From an uncultured Gammaproteobacteria bacterium (lineage in GTDB: Bacteria; Pseudomonadota; Gammaproteobacteria; PS1; Pseudothioglobaceae), in contig CAJVZH010000006.1 in the NCBI GenBank assembly GCA_913020715.1, positions 24,268 through 88,267 on the forward strand: a stretch of 64,000 bases of DNA, given 5' to 3'. The translations under genes and the position numbers were made by a program. Under the pieces are notes generated by a model, which was given only the letters and a program-made list of their open reading frames with translations, had not been told where the DNA came from and searched no databases. This document shows, piece by piece, positions 16,808 to 26,462 of the stretch (position 1 is the stretch's first letter; every line of letters begins with the position of its first letter).

Positions 16808-18088
16808 TTATTTTGAGTAATTAGACCAGTTCGGTTCGCGGACTTCCGCCCCTTTTTGTGCCAACTCGACAATCTGGTTGTTGTGTAGTGAAATCACGGA
16901 AAGCACACCCTTGTTATCGCGATTCGTTGCAAAAATAATCATACCACCATTTGGTGAAAAATAGGGTGACTCATCCAACTTATTTTGCGTCAAAACAGTA
17001 AGGTCTCGGGTTTTAATGTCAAGCAAGGCAACTCGATAATCCTTGCCAACACGATGCACGAGCGCGAGTGCCTTTCCATCTGGTGAGAAGACCGGTTTTG
17101 CGTTGTAGGTGCCCTCGAAGGTAGCGCGTTTAATCTTGCCATTGGTTAAATCTTTTATATAGATTTGAACTTGGCCAGAGCGATTTGACGTAAAGGCGAT
17201 GCTCTTACCATCAGGCGAGAAATTTGCCTCAGTGTCAATAGCGCTGTCTTTTGTTAGTCTGATTAGTTTCTTACTTTCAAGTTGGTAGAAATAAAGATCT
17301 TTGTTACCTTCTCTAGATATGGTTAATACTAGGCCTTGACCATTGGGGTGCCAGCTTGGCGCTGATGCAATGCCGTCGAATCTTGGCAGTTTAATTGACT
17401 TAACCCGCATAAACGGATACTTAATAAACACTTCCGAGCGGCCATTTTTAAACGAAACGTAGGCAATTTTCTTTTGATCGGGCGACCAAGCAGGCGAAAG
17501 AATGGGATACGAGGACTTAACTACGGTTTGCGCGTTGTGGCCATCAGCATCGGCAATTTCAAGTTGGTAAACTCTGCCCATGTTTTCATCATTGGTCATT
17601 GTTACATAAGTAAGGCGGGTGTCAAACGAGCCTTTTTGACCAAGCAAAACGTTGTAAATTTTATCGCTTAGATAGTGCGAAATCCTTCTAATGCCGCTGT
17701 TATGTACCGCTATTTTTTTGCCGTATAGACGCTTTTTTGTATAAATGTCGTAAACATAGATATAAACATTAAACACCTTGCTGCTGACCTTTTCTATCTT
17801 GCCAAAAACAATCGCATCTTTTTTTCTTGCCTTCCAGTAACTAAAATCAATTTTATTGGTAATAACGCCTTTTGAGCTTAGGGCGTTGAATTGACCCGAA
17901 CGATTTAAGTTATCACGAATAATATCGGCAATTTCGGCACCTTGCTCGGCATCATCAATGACCTCAAAGGGTGCAATAACAATTGGAAATGCGTTTTCTT
18001 CTGACTTAATGATTGTAACCTCAAGCAGTGCATATGCAGCTGTTGAGACAAGCGTTAAGAGGAGTACTAAGGTTTTTAAAATTTTCAT
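16808..18088 (-). CDS. tolB: Tol-Pal system protein TolB
   Basis: This periplasmic protein partners Pal and contributes to outer-membrane constriction and integrity. The 426 residues start with a signal peptide (MKILKTLVLLLTLVSTAAYA). An N-terminal alpha/beta domain (IVIAPFEVIDDAEQGAEIADIIRDNL) precedes a six-bladed propeller with repeats such as PAWSPDQKKIAYVSFKNGRSE and FSPDGKSIAFTSNRSGQVQIY. GAGGAAAAAG before the ATG is a good ribosome-binding site. It overlaps iscX by 4 bp. The usual upstream genes ybgC and tolQRA are not next to it. Confidence 0.95.
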   Translation of the reverse strand: MKILKTLVLLLTLVSTAAYALLEVTIIKSEENAFPIVIAPFEVIDDAEQGAEIADIIRDNLNRSGQFNALSSKGVITNKIDFSYWKARKKDAIVFGKIEKVSSKVFNVYIYVYDIYTKKRLYGKKIAVHNSGIRRISHYLSDKIYNVLLGQKGSFDTRLTYVTMTNDENMGRVYQLEIADADGHNAQTVVKSSYPILSPAWSPDQKKIAYVSFKNGRSEVFIKYPFMRVKSIKLPRFDGIASAPSWHPNGQGLVLTISREGNKDLYFYQLESKKLIRLTKDSAIDTEANFSPDGKSIAFTSNRSGQVQIYIKDLTNGKIKRATFEGTYNAKPVFSPDGKALALVHRVGKDYRVALLDIKTRDLTVLTQNKLDESPYFSPNGGMIIFATNRDNKGVLSVISLHNNQIVELAQKGAEVREPNWSNYSK

Positions 18089-18282
18089 TCTTTTTCCTCG
18101 ATCCAGTACATCTGAATAGCCTCTAGAACTCTTTCACCACACTGTGTTTCACCGGCATCAAACCCATCCAATCCAAGAACCAGATTCTGCAAGTCAACAA
18201 AGTTAACTGTTGTTGGGTCGATTTCTGGATGGGATTCGTCCAGTGTGATAGCAATATCGAGTGAGTCAAGCCAAGTCATCAT
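18085..18282 (-). CDS. iscX: Fe-S cluster assembly accessory protein IscX (YfhJ)
   Basis: IscX is a small acidic protein that binds the cysteine desulfurase IscS and iron and tunes Fe-S assembly. The 65 residues align along their length with the family: an opening TWLDSLDIAITL, the HPEIDPTTVNFVDLQNLVL core, and an ending QMYWIEEKE like the E. coli LVWLDEAE end. Two adjacent ATG codons (18282 and 18279) are possible starts. It normally ends the isc operon; here it overlaps tolB by 4 bp, so it is translated with the tol-pal genes. Confidence 0.88.
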   Translation of the reverse strand: MMTWLDSLDIAITLDESHPEIDPTTVNFVDLQNLVLGLDGFDAGETQCGERVLEAIQMYWIEEKE

Positions 18283-18364
18283 AAGGGGTATCGGGCGATA
18301 ATATATTGAAATAATAAGGGTTAATTTTAATCAATTGAGTTCGACTCAAGGACTCTTTTAATGT

Positions 18365-20470
18365 TTAATTTCGCCTTGCAGAAACAACCGTTGGGAGCTG
18401 CTTTAAGCGATGCAACACACTATTAAGCTGCACAACGTTATTCACATCAACGATCAAACCCACTGCTTTTTTAGAGTGCGGCATGGTTTTTTGCTCAAGA
18501 TGCTCAATGTTCACTTCGAGCTGCGCCAAGACATTCGCAATTGTTGCCAACACACCACTTTGATTCTCAACAACGACGCGAACAGGCACTTGGAACAGTT
18601 CACTTTCATCGGACTTCCAGTCAATTTCAAGCCACTGAGCGCTTTTATTTTTTATGTGGGCAAGGTTGGAGCAATTGTTGCGATGCATCACCATGCCTTT
18701 TGTTGTTGTCAATATACCGGTGACATGGTCGCCAGGTATTGGGTAGCAACAATGGGCGAAGTTAATTGCCATCCCCTTTGTTTTGTGAATAGTGAGCGCA
18801 TTAATTGCGGCTTTTCCAGCATGCTGGATAAGGTGATTAACAACCACCGCAACAAATATCTCAGAAAGGCCAACCTTAATATAAAGATCTCTCGAAGTAG
18901 AGCAGTGCAACTCAGTCAAGCAATCGGCCCATCTTTGCTTTGAAATACTTGAAATTTTGATTTTCTGAAATTCAAGAGCATCGGTAATTAAGTGCTTGCC
19001 AAGTTTCGCTAAATCGGTTTTGGAATTTTCTTTAAGTTGCGCTTTGATTGCCGATTTAGCTCTGGGTGTTGCCACCATGCTCAACCAGCTTGGCTTGGGC
19101 TTAACGAATCGACTGGTGATAATCTCAATTGTCTGGCCAGTTTTAAGCTCGGACGAAAGTGGCGCTGAATTGCCATTAATTGTAGCTTTTTGTGTTCTCT
19201 TTCCAACATTAGTATGTACTGCGTATGCAAAATCAAGCACTGTTGCTCTGAGGGGTAATTGAATGATTTCCCCAGTTGGGGTAAACACCAAAACCTCGTT
19301 TGAGAATAGATCCGCTTTCGTTCCCTCAAGAAAGTCAGTAGAAGAGTCGGTGCTTTTCTGAAGATCCAATAGAGAGCCAAGCCAGTTTTGCGCCAGTTTT
19401 TCGGAGGGTTCGACAGTACTCTTATAATGCCAATGGGCGGCAATGCCATATTCCGAAATAAAGTGCATTTCTTTTGAGCGAATTTGCACTTCAATAAACA
19501 TGTTCCTCGGCCCTAGCAAAACGGTATGCAGCGACTGATAACTATTAGATTTGGGTACTGCAATATAATCTTTAAATTTCTGCGGCAAAGGCTTGTACAA
19601 ACTGTGTAAGATGCCCAACGCCTGATAACAGTCCTTTGTCTCGTCAACAATCACCCGAAAAGCATGCATATCCAACACTTCCGAGAACTTTAGGGACTTA
19701 TTCTTCATTTTGTTATAAACACTGCAGGGTTGCTTTTGTCTGCCTTCGACGCTGGCCTGAATGCCGTCAAATGTCAGTCTATTTTCAATCTCAGATTGAA
19801 CAAGGGTAATCGTCTTTTTTTGGTTGCCATATTGTTTACTAATTTTGCGTTTTAGAATAAGGTGTCTGCGAGGGTGGAGTATTTCAAAGCAAAGATCGTC
19901 CAGCTCAACTCGGATACTGTGCAAGCCCAATCGGCGCGCAATTGGTGCATGGAGCTCGGTTGTTTCAAGCGCTTTTTTAATCTGCTTTTCGCGTTTCATT
20001 GCACCCAAAGTGCGCATATTGTGAAGACGATCTGCTAGCTTGATAATCATTACTCTCATGTCTTTCGACATGGCAAAAAACAATTTTTGGAAATTTTTAG
20101 CTTGTTTGTGTGAGCCCGAATTAAATTCTAAATTGGTTAGGTTGGATACACCCTCAACAATGTGCGCGATTTGCTCGCCAAACTCCATGGAAATATCTTC
20201 CTTTGTTACAGTGGTATCCTCTATACAGTCGTGCAGAATCGCAGCAGCAATACAATAATAATCTAGGTTAAGCTCTGCCAATATAAGGGCCACCGCAATC
20301 GGGTGGTGAATATAAGCCTCGCCTGAGCGACGAAACTGACCTTTGTGGGCCGCCTCAGCAAGCTTGTGCGCTTTTTTTACAAGTTTAACTTCTGCCTTTG
20401 AGAGGTAAGTATCGAGCACGGAGCAAAGATCACCGATGACGGTTTTTTTCTGAAAAAAAGCGATTGGCAT
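18365..20470 (-). CDS. spoT: Bifunctional (p)ppGpp synthetase/hydrolase SpoT
   Basis: It makes and degrades the stringent-response alarmone. In the 701 residues the hydrolase HD domain is intact (HHPIAVALILAELN, then ILHDCIEDT, about 55-90), so hydrolysis is expected. The synthetase domain (about 240-350) has the segments DMHAFRVIVDETKDCYQAL, KSNSYQSLHTVL and EVQIRSKEMH. A TGS domain (VFTPTGEIIQLP, about 395-455), a zinc-finger-like segment (FAHCCYPIPGDHVTG) and a C-terminal ACT domain follow. Being the only long Rel protein seen and HD-intact, SpoT or a single Rel is the right name. rpoZ and gmk are not adjacent. Confidence 0.93.
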   Translation of the reverse strand: MPIAFFQKKTVIGDLCSVLDTYLSKAEVKLVKKAHKLAEAAHKGQFRRSGEAYIHHPIAVALILAELNLDYYCIAAAILHDCIEDTTVTKEDISMEFGEQIAHIVEGVSNLTNLEFNSGSHKQAKNFQKLFFAMSKDMRVMIIKLADRLHNMRTLGAMKREKQIKKALETTELHAPIARRLGLHSIRVELDDLCFEILHPRRHLILKRKISKQYGNQKKTITLVQSEIENRLTFDGIQASVEGRQKQPCSVYNKMKNKSLKFSEVLDMHAFRVIVDETKDCYQALGILHSLYKPLPQKFKDYIAVPKSNSYQSLHTVLLGPRNMFIEVQIRSKEMHFISEYGIAAHWHYKSTVEPSEKLAQNWLGSLLDLQKSTDSSTDFLEGTKADLFSNEVLVFTPTGEIIQLPLRATVLDFAYAVHTNVGKRTQKATINGNSAPLSSELKTGQTIEIITSRFVKPKPSWLSMVATPRAKSAIKAQLKENSKTDLAKLGKHLITDALEFQKIKISSISKQRWADCLTELHCSTSRDLYIKVGLSEIFVAVVVNHLIQHAGKAAINALTIHKTKGMAINFAHCCYPIPGDHVTGILTTTKGMVMHRNNCSNLAHIKNKSAQWLEIDWKSDESELFQVPVRVVVENQSGVLATIANVLAQLEVNIEHLEQKTMPHSKKAVGLIVDVNNVVQLNSVLHRLKQLPTVVSARRN

Positions 20471-20543
20471 TGAAAAATATTAATTACAACTATTAGGGGT
20501 ATTATAAGCAGCTGACTTGGCAAAAAGCCAGTTTATACAAAGG

Positions 20544-20572
20544 TTTCTATCCCTTGTTTAGCCTAGTATAAT
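20544..20572 (+). promoter_or_regulatory. Predicted promoter of bamD
   Basis: A perfect -10 TATAAT lies at 20567-20572, 34 bp before the bamD ATG. The -35 position 17 bp upstream is weak (TTTCTA). It is the only good -10 in the spoT-bamD divergent gap. Confidence 0.4.
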
Positions 20573-20606
20573 TCCACTCATAAGCTTAATAAAAATCCAA
20601 CTCTTT

Positions 20607-21383
20607 ATGAAAAAAATAATTCCTGTTATTGTTCTTTTGTCTATTTTTCTAAGCGGTTGTGGTTCGCTTTTTGCAGAAAAAAAAGTTGAGCGAGGTGCAT
20701 TGGTGGACGGTCAAACGCCGAAAGCACTCTACGATTTAGCGCAGGAAAAGTTAAGTTCGGGCTCAAACACTCAAGCGATTGAATACTACGAGCAAATTCT
20801 GGCGGCTTATCCCGGGTCAAAGTACGCCATGCAGGCGCAATTGGATATTGCTTACGGTTATTATAAACGCGAAGAATACATCAGCGCCCTTGCGCAATTG
20901 GACGATTTTATTAAGCGCTACCCTTCACACACTTCAACTCCTTATGCACACTATTTACGATGCAAATCGTTTGAAGATATTTCCCGCTCTTTTCTTGACG
21001 ACCTAATAACAGACAAAGCCCAAAGAGATGTACAGAGTGTTAAAGATGCCTATCTTTGTTACACTGGTCTTATCGGTGAATTTCCTCAGAGCGACTATGC
21101 TGAAGATGGCAAAGCCAAACTCGTAGGATTAAAAAATGCACTCGCTAGACATGAATTTTACGTTGCCCAGTATTACACCAACAATAAATCAAACATCGCT
21201 GCGATTAATCGCTGCAAGTACCTTATCGAACACTTTCCAAAGACACCTTCAGTACCCGATGCGCTGCATTTAATGGCCTATAATTACGACGCTATTGGCG
21301 CCATTAAGCTGGCTGAAGACGCCAGATCTGTGCTTAATGCTAGCTACCCCGACTACGCAGCAGAATACAAATTAGATAATTAA
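20607..21383 (+). CDS. bamD: Outer membrane assembly lipoprotein BamD
   Basis: This essential lipoprotein of the BAM complex is needed for outer-membrane beta-barrel insertion. The 258 residues carry the lipobox LSGC (Cys18). TPR-type repeats include PKALYDLAQEKLSSGSNTQAIEYYEQIL, PGSKYAMQAQLDIAYGYYK and YAHYLRCKSF. Length and repeat spacing match the family (about 245-260). It is divergent from spoT and followed closely by an MFS carrier gene. Confidence 0.93.
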   Translation: MKKIIPVIVLLSIFLSGCGSLFAEKKVERGALVDGQTPKALYDLAQEKLSSGSNTQAIEYYEQILAAYPGSKYAMQAQLDIAYGYYKREEYISALAQLDDFIKRYPSHTSTPYAHYLRCKSFEDISRSFLDDLITDKAQRDVQSVKDAYLCYTGLIGEFPQSDYAEDGKAKLVGLKNALARHEFYVAQYYTNNKSNIAAINRCKYLIEHFPKTPSVPDALHLMAYNYDAIGAIKLAEDARSVLNASYPDYAAEYKLDN

Positions 21384-21395
21384 TCATCGGCCCTC

Positions 21396-22565
21396 ATGAA
21401 TTCAAAGGAACGACTTTTTGCCTTAAAAGTGTCGTTAGTCATGGCGACTCGAATGCTTGGCTTGTTCATGCTCTTTCCGGTGATGAGCGTATACGCGACG
21501 AGTGATTATTCAAACACCACGCCCTTCTTAATCGGCTTGGCGATTGGCGTTTATGGCTTAACACAAGCTTGCCTGCAAATACCTTTTGGTTACCTGTCGG
21601 ACCGCTTTGGACGTAAGCCTATGTTACTTGCTGGTCTCAGCCTATTTTTACTGGGCAGTATTGTCGCCGCAAGCACCGAAAACATACTCTTTGTTGTTAT
21701 TGGTAGAGCCTTACAGGGTGGCGGCGCAATTTCTGCGGTGCTAATGGCTTTTTTAGCTGATTTTGTTTCCGAAGAAAACCGTGCAAAAGCCAATGCCTTT
21801 GTTGGTTTTCAAATTGGTTTGGCCTTTATGTTATCTCTATTAATTGGCCCAATCATCGCCTCAAGTGCGGGCATGTCTGGCTTGTTCTGGGTGATAGCCG
21901 GCCTTTCGGTTGTTGCAGTGTTTATCGTTTTAACCTTTCCGAGTGTAAAGCCCATTAGTTATTACAAACTATCATTGTCTGCTTTTAAAGAAATATTGAA
22001 CCCACAGCTGATGCGTCTGGATTTTAGTGTTTTTAGCTTACACCTAATTCTTGCCTGTGGTTTTATTGTGATGCCATTATTACTTATTGAAAATAACATC
22101 ATTGCAATTGAAGACAATTGGCAGCTCTATCTGCCGGCCATTATTATCTCTTTTGTTGGCATGGTTCCGTTGATTGTCGCCTCGGAAAAATACAAAAAAA
22201 CCAAGCTTACTCTACTACTCAGTATTGGTTTATTAATCATCAGTCAAGTACTGTTTTTCAGTCTCAATTTAAGCATGAGTGTTTTCCTTGTTCTACTGTC
22301 ACTTTTCTTTATTGCTTTTAATGCTGTTGAAGCTATTCTGCCCTCGCTATTATCTAGAACTGCAGGGGCTTCAAAGCGCGGCCTAGCAATGGGAATTTTC
22401 TCTACTTCGCAGTTCCTCGGAACATTTATTGGTGGCGCAATTGGCGGACTTATTTATGACATTTTTGACTTGAATAGTGTATTCTTATTGACCATATTTA
22501 TGGCAATAATTTGGTGGCTGGTTATTCTAACAATGCCATCCAAAAACAACACAACGGAGATGTAG
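21396..22565 (+). CDS. MFS transporter, YajR-like drug:H+ antiporter family
   Basis: This inner-membrane major-facilitator carrier has 389 residues and about 12 membrane segments. Loop 2-3 reads [13 protein letters not shown], motif A of the family, and [26 protein letters not shown] is the antiporter-type motif near TM4-5. It looks like YajR but lacks the extra C-terminal cytoplasmic domain found in E. coli YajR. Substrate unknown. It sits between bamD and ssb on the same strand, 12 bp after bamD and 2 bp before ssb. Confidence 0.82.
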   Translation: MNSKERLFALKVSLVMATRMLGLFMLFPVMSVYATSDYSNTTPFLIGLAIGVYGLTQACLQIPFGYLSDRFGRKPMLLAGLSLFLLGSIVAASTENILFVVIGRALQGGGAISAVLMAFLADFVSEENRAKANAFVGFQIGLAFMLSLLIGPIIASSAGMSGLFWVIAGLSVVAVFIVLTFPSVKPISYYKLSLSAFKEILNPQLMRLDFSVFSLHLILACGFIVMPLLLIENNIIAIEDNWQLYLPAIIISFVGMVPLIVASEKYKKTKLTLLLSIGLLIISQVLFFSLNLSMSVFLVLLSLFFIAFNAVEAILPSLLSRTAGASKRGLAMGIFSTSQFLGTFIGGAIGGLIYDIFDLNSVFLLTIFMAIIWWLVILTMPSKNNTTEM

Positions 22566-22567
22566 TT

Positions 22568-23023
22568 ATGGCGGGTATTAATAAAGTAATTTTGGTTGGA
22601 AATCTAGGCGCAAAACCCGAGGTAAAATACGCCTCAAATGGCAACGCTATTGCCAACCTTTCTGTTGCCACAAGCGACTCGTGGACAGACAAAAATACCG
22701 GACAAAAGCAAGAAAGAACAGAGTGGCACAGAGTCTCTCTTTTTGGAAAACTCGCTGAGATTGCTGGTCAATATCTCGACAAAGGCTCAAAAGTCTACGT
22801 TGAGGGTAAACTACAAACGCGTAAATGGCAAGATCAAAACGGTCAAGATCGTTACACAACCGAGGTAGTTGTTAGTGGCTTTAATGGCACTTTACAGATG
22901 CTAGATCGCCGGGATGACACGGGTGGGGCTCCTTCGGCACCGAGACAGAGTGCACCTGCACAAGCTGCACCGACAATTACACCGGTAGCGAATGATGATT
23001 TTGAGGACGATATTCCGTTTTAG
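22568..23023 (+). CDS. ssb: Single-stranded DNA-binding protein
   Basis: It coats single-stranded DNA in replication, repair and recombination. The 151 residues from the ATG at 22568 (GGAGA 7-11 nt upstream) comprise an OB fold ([18 protein letters not shown], then [20 protein letters not shown]), a Pro/Ala-rich linker and the acidic tip DDFEDDIPF that recruits partner proteins. The open frame extends into the MFS gene, but the family start MAGINKV fixes the initiation site. A terminator follows. Confidence 0.95.
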   Translation: MAGINKVILVGNLGAKPEVKYASNGNAIANLSVATSDSWTDKNTGQKQERTEWHRVSLFGKLAEIAGQYLDKGSKVYVEGKLQTRKWQDQNGQDRYTTEVVVSGFNGTLQMLDRRDDTGGAPSAPRQSAPAQAAPTITPVANDDFEDDIPF

Positions 23024-23059
23024 AAAGCAACGCCATTGAAAGGTGTTAATTCTTTATAC

Positions 23060-23088
23060 AAAAAAGCCCCTTAACTAGGGGCTTTTTT
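23060..23088. terminator. Bidirectional Rho-independent terminator between ssb and acpS
   Basis: AAAAAAGCCCC (23060-23070) and GGGGCTTTTTT (23078-23088) form a GC-rich stem with a 7-nt loop. It is flanked by A and T runs on both sides, so it serves ssb on the plus strand and the lgt...acpS series on the minus strand. Confidence 0.9.
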
Positions 23089-23092
23089 GTAA

Positions 23093-23494
23093 CTACTTAC
23101 CCTCTTCAGCTGGTTCAATAGCCTCTAGCACAACGAAAGCAACAGCATTTTGACTCTCATCAGAGATGCTTAGATGCGCCTGTTTAATGTTATTATTAAC
23201 CAAATAAAGCCTAAGTTTTTCACTCGGGATAAAATGCGGTTTGCCTTTGTCGTTGTTGCGTACAGTCAAATCTTGAAAACCAACGACTCTACCGATACCG
23301 GTGCCCAGCGCCTTAGCAAAAGCTTCTTTAGCGGCAAAACGCTTGGCAAAAAAAGCAGGGCTGTCTGCTTTATTGGCAAACAATAATTGCTCGTGTTCGG
23401 TTAAAACTCTTTTAACAAAACCTTCTCGATTCTTTTTGAGAATGTGCGCTATTCGCTTAATATCAACAATATCCGTTCCAACGCCGTAAATCAT
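23093..23494 (-). CDS. acpS: Holo-[acyl-carrier-protein] synthase
   Basis: It transfers the 4'-phosphopantetheine arm of CoA to apo-ACP. The 133 residues have the two family signatures: [12 protein letters not shown] at the start (Asp ligand of Mg2+) and [17 protein letters not shown] (about 48-64). Length is normal. Its start overlaps the pdxJ stop by 4 bp, as in many gammaproteobacteria, and it ends the rnc-era-recO-pdxJ-acpS series before a terminator. Confidence 0.95.
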   Translation of the reverse strand: MIYGVGTDIVDIKRIAHILKKNREGFVKRVLTEHEQLLFANKADSPAFFAKRFAAKEAFAKALGTGIGRVVGFQDLTVRNNDKGKPHFIPSEKLRLYLVNNNIKQAHLSISDESQNAVAFVVLEAIEPAEEGK

Positions 23495-24213
23495 GGTCTC
23501 GCCTTCAGCATAATGGCTTTCATTTCGCGTGTCGCCTCAGCTAGGCCTACAAAAACAGCTCTAGCAACAATGGAGTGGCCAATATTAAGTTCCACAAGTT
23601 CATTTAATGCCGCAATTCTTCCTGTATTCTCAAGCGTCAAACCGTGACCAGCGTTTACCTGCAAACCAATGCTGTGTGCATAAGTTGTAGCCTCTTTGAT
23701 CTTCTGGAAGCAATCATTGCGAGATTGTTCGTCTGTGGCGTCCGCATAATGACCGGTATGAATCTCAATCACCGGGGCGCCACACTCCTTGGCGGCATCT
23801 ATTTGATTTTTATCGGCATCAATGAACAGCGAAACTCTAATTTCGTCTTGTGCAAGTTTTTGACATACTTCGCGCATTCTTGATACTTGCGAAGCGACGT
23901 CAAGACCACCTTCGGTAGTCAACTCCTCACGTTTTTCAGGCACCAGACAACAATCTTCAGGTTTAATATTTGCAGCAATAGAAAGCATCTCGTCGGTCGC
24001 TGCCATTTCTAAATTCATTTTTGTTTTTAATGAGCGACGCATTAGCTCGACATCACCATCATTAATGTGACGGCGATCCTCTCTAAGATGCAATGTAATA
24101 CTATCCGCACCCGCTTGCTCGCAAAGTAAAGCCGCCTCAACTGGGCAGGGGTAGATGGTTCCTCTTGCCTCTCTTAAAGTGGCTATATGATCGATATTAA
24201 CACCTAAATACAT
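23491..24213 (-). CDS. pdxJ: Pyridoxine 5'-phosphate synthase
   Basis: It condenses 1-deoxyxylulose 5-phosphate with 3-amino-2-oxopropyl phosphate to pyridoxine phosphate. The chain has 240 residues from the ATG at 24213. It shows [42 protein letters not shown] and LQVNAGHGL, all conserved. The ATG at 24213 has GGAAG 8 nt upstream and gives a family-length N-terminus. An in-frame ATG at 24228 overlaps the recO stop (TAATG) and could be used by coupling, adding five residues. Confidence 0.95.
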   Translation of the reverse strand: MYLGVNIDHIATLREARGTIYPCPVEAALLCEQAGADSITLHLREDRRHINDGDVELMRRSLKTKMNLEMAATDEMLSIAANIKPEDCCLVPEKREELTTEGGLDVASQVSRMREVCQKLAQDEIRVSLFIDADKNQIDAAKECGAPVIEIHTGHYADATDEQSRNDCFQKIKEATTYAHSIGLQVNAGHGLTLENTGRIAALNELVELNIGHSIVARAVFVGLAEATREMKAIMLKARP

Positions 24214-24227
24214 ACTCGTAACTTCCA

Positions 24228-24914
24228 TTAATTAACAACAAATAATTCTCTACTTTTTAAAGGCTTGTCACCCAATAGTGCTCGCAATCTTTGGCGGTTT
24301 AGGCCTTTGGCTATTTTTAGCTCTTTGGTGCTGAAATTCTGGGTTGTGTCGGCGGCAAATTTAAGTAATATTTCGCCGGGAATTTTACCATCTGCATGAC
24401 GAAAAAAACCCTCTTGCTCGGCAAAATGATAATTCATTGTCGAGCTGATTGGCTGACCCGAGTAATCACAGCGAAAATCAAGGCCGTAACCCAGCTCTTC
24501 TAGTAACTGATTTTCAAACAACCTAAGAGTCAACTGCTGCTCACTATCAGTTGCCTGACTTATACCTTCTACAAATTTTTGATAGCTGAAAAAGACCCTT
24601 GGATGCGCTTCTGCTTCAGGCAAAAGGCGAGACAGCAGTTCGTTGGCGTACATTGCCAAAACCAAGTTGTTACCCAATAATCGTCTGGGTAGGTCATTGC
24701 TCTCAGTATTCGCCAAAGCTTTAAGCCCCCCTCTGCCCTTAAAAGAGATTTTTAAGCACTGAAACATTTGAATCGGTGTCTTGTTTTTTCTTATGCCACG
24801 AGCAACCAGTCGAATTTTGCCGTGATCACGGGTTAAAAAATCCAGCAATAACGAATTGCCCTGATAAGTGCGCCTATGAAGTAAAAATGCTGGTGTTAAC
24901 TCAACGTTAGTCAT
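24228..24914 (-). CDS. recO: DNA repair protein RecO
   Basis: It helps RecR load RecA at SSB-coated gaps. The 228 residues have an N-terminal OB fold ([35 protein letters not shown], read in parts) and an alpha-helical C-terminal region ([22 protein letters not shown]). The zinc-binding Cys cluster of some RecO proteins is absent, as in E. coli. It overlaps the end of era by 8 bp. Confidence 0.92.
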   Translation of the reverse strand: MTNVELTPAFLLHRRTYQGNSLLLDFLTRDHGKIRLVARGIRKNKTPIQMFQCLKISFKGRGGLKALANTESNDLPRRLLGNNLVLAMYANELLSRLLPEAEAHPRVFFSYQKFVEGISQATDSEQQLTLRLFENQLLEELGYGLDFRCDYSGQPISSTMNYHFAEQEGFFRHADGKIPGEILLKFAADTTQNFSTKELKIAKGLNRQRLRALLGDKPLKSRELFVVN

Positions 24915-25791
24915 AACCCAGGGAAGCGAGCGCCCTTTTATCGTCCGACCAACCTTGTCGTACTTTTACCCACAACTCTAAAAACACTTTTTTCTCTAAA
25001 AAACCCTCAATGCTGAGTCTTGACTCCTCACCAATTTTCTTTAATACTTCACCTTTGTGGCCAATAACAATACTTTTTTGTGAGGCTTTATCAACGAAAA
25101 CCCTGGCAGCAATACGATACATACGACCATCCAATTCAAACTTTTCAATCTCAACGGTCAAATCGTAAGGTAATTCATTTGATAAATTTCTCATCAATTT
25201 TTCGCGAATAAACTCTGCAACAACAAATTTTTCAGTGCGATCAGTAATATAGTCGGCATCGAATATAGCCTCTCGTTGCGGCAGATATTTTAGAATTAAT
25301 GAGCGTAGGGCGCTCGAGTGTGCCTTTTTAAAAGCGGAAAGTGGAAACACTTCAGCGGCCTGAAATTTCTCACCAAGCTTTTGCAAATACGGCAAGACTT
25401 GATCATTTTTCACCAACTTATCAATCTTATTAACACAGAGTACAACCGGCACATCAACCTTGCCAATATGCTCTAAAACGCGCTCGTCCTCTTTCGTCCA
25501 TTTTCCAGCCTCAACCAGCCACAAAATCATGTCAACATCATTAAAGGTCGAGCTTGCAGCTCTATTCATGTAGGCGTTTATCGCCTTCTTACTGCCAATA
25601 TGAATACCTGGGGTGTCAACAAAAACCATTTGGTAGTTATCGGTCGTGTCAATGGCATGAATACGGTGCCTTGTGGTTTGTGGCCGGTGCGAAGTAATTG
25701 AGAGCTTTTGCCCAATTAATTCATTTGTTAGGGTTGATTTACCAACGTTTGGTCGTCCAACAACGGCGATAAATCCAGCTTGAAAATTCAT
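24907..25791 (-). CDS. era: GTPase Era
   Basis: This ribosome-assembly GTPase binds 16S rRNA near its 3' end. From the ATG at 25791 it has 294 residues: G1 GRPNVGKST (about 12-20), G3 DTPGIH, G4 NKID, and a C-terminal KH domain with VIGHKGEVLKKIGEESR. The start overlaps the rnc stop (ATGA). The frame is open further upstream inside rnc, but the ATG at 25791 gives the family N-terminus MNFQAGFIAVVG. Confidence 0.96.
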   Translation of the reverse strand: MNFQAGFIAVVGRPNVGKSTLTNELIGQKLSITSHRPQTTRHRIHAIDTTDNYQMVFVDTPGIHIGSKKAINAYMNRAASSTFNDVDMILWLVEAGKWTKEDERVLEHIGKVDVPVVLCVNKIDKLVKNDQVLPYLQKLGEKFQAAEVFPLSAFKKAHSSALRSLILKYLPQREAIFDADYITDRTEKFVVAEFIREKLMRNLSNELPYDLTVEIEKFELDGRMYRIAARVFVDKASQKSIVIGHKGEVLKKIGEESRLSIEGFLEKKVFLELWVKVRQGWSDDKRALASLGYD

Positions 25792-26459
25792 TGTTTTAAC
25801 TTCTCCAGTAATGATTCGGCACAAGCCTGCTCGGCACGCTTAATGCTTTTTGCATTTTTTTCGACACAAAGGTTGTCTTCACCCAACGTGCAGCGTACAT
25901 AAAAAACAGCATTATGGTCTTGACCCATAGTTTTAAGTAATTCGTAACTTGGCAAAGTCATCCCTCTTTTTTGTAAGAATTCTTGCAATTGTGTTTTAAA
26001 GTCCTTGAGTGAGTCCGTCGGGCTTGCTTCGTCAAGTAGGTCCTTGTAGAGCGTCAGAACAACTTGGTTTGTCGTCAAATAATCGGAATCGACAAAAACC
26101 GCACCAATAATTCCCTCAAGTGTGTCTGCTTGGATCGAATCTCTACGAAAACCGCCACTTTTTAGCTCGCCTTGACCAAGGATCAAGAAATCAGACAAAT
26201 CGATGGTTTTCGCCAATTTTGCTAGCGTTTGGCCACGAACCAAGTGTGACCGTAGCCTTGAGAGCTGACCTTCGTCAATTTTAGGAAAACGTTGAAACAA
26301 TTCACGCGAAATGATTGCACCGAGAACACTGTCACCCAAAAACTCCAATCTTTCATTATTATTGTTACCAACACTACGATGAGTCAATGCACGCTTGAGA
26401 AGCGCAACGTCGTTAAACTCATACCCTATACTTTTCTGAAGCTTAATTATTAAATTCAT
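25788..26459 (-). CDS. rnc: Ribonuclease III
   Basis: This double-strand-specific endonuclease processes rRNA and mRNA. In the 223 residues the catalytic signature NERLEFLGDSVLGAIIS (about 34-50) and the second acidic patch DTLEGIIGAVFVDS (about 113-126) are intact. The C-terminal dsRNA-binding domain begins near residue 152 (DFKTQLQEFLQKRG). Only 3 bp separate it from thyA upstream, and it overlaps era downstream. Confidence 0.96.
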   Translation of the reverse strand: MNLIIKLQKSIGYEFNDVALLKRALTHRSVGNNNNERLEFLGDSVLGAIISRELFQRFPKIDEGQLSRLRSHLVRGQTLAKLAKTIDLSDFLILGQGELKSGGFRRDSIQADTLEGIIGAVFVDSDYLTTNQVVLTLYKDLLDEASPTDSLKDFKTQLQEFLQKRGMTLPSYELLKTMGQDHNAVFYVRCTLGEDNLCVEKNAKSIKRAEQACAESLLEKLKQ

Positions 26460-26462
26460 TAA

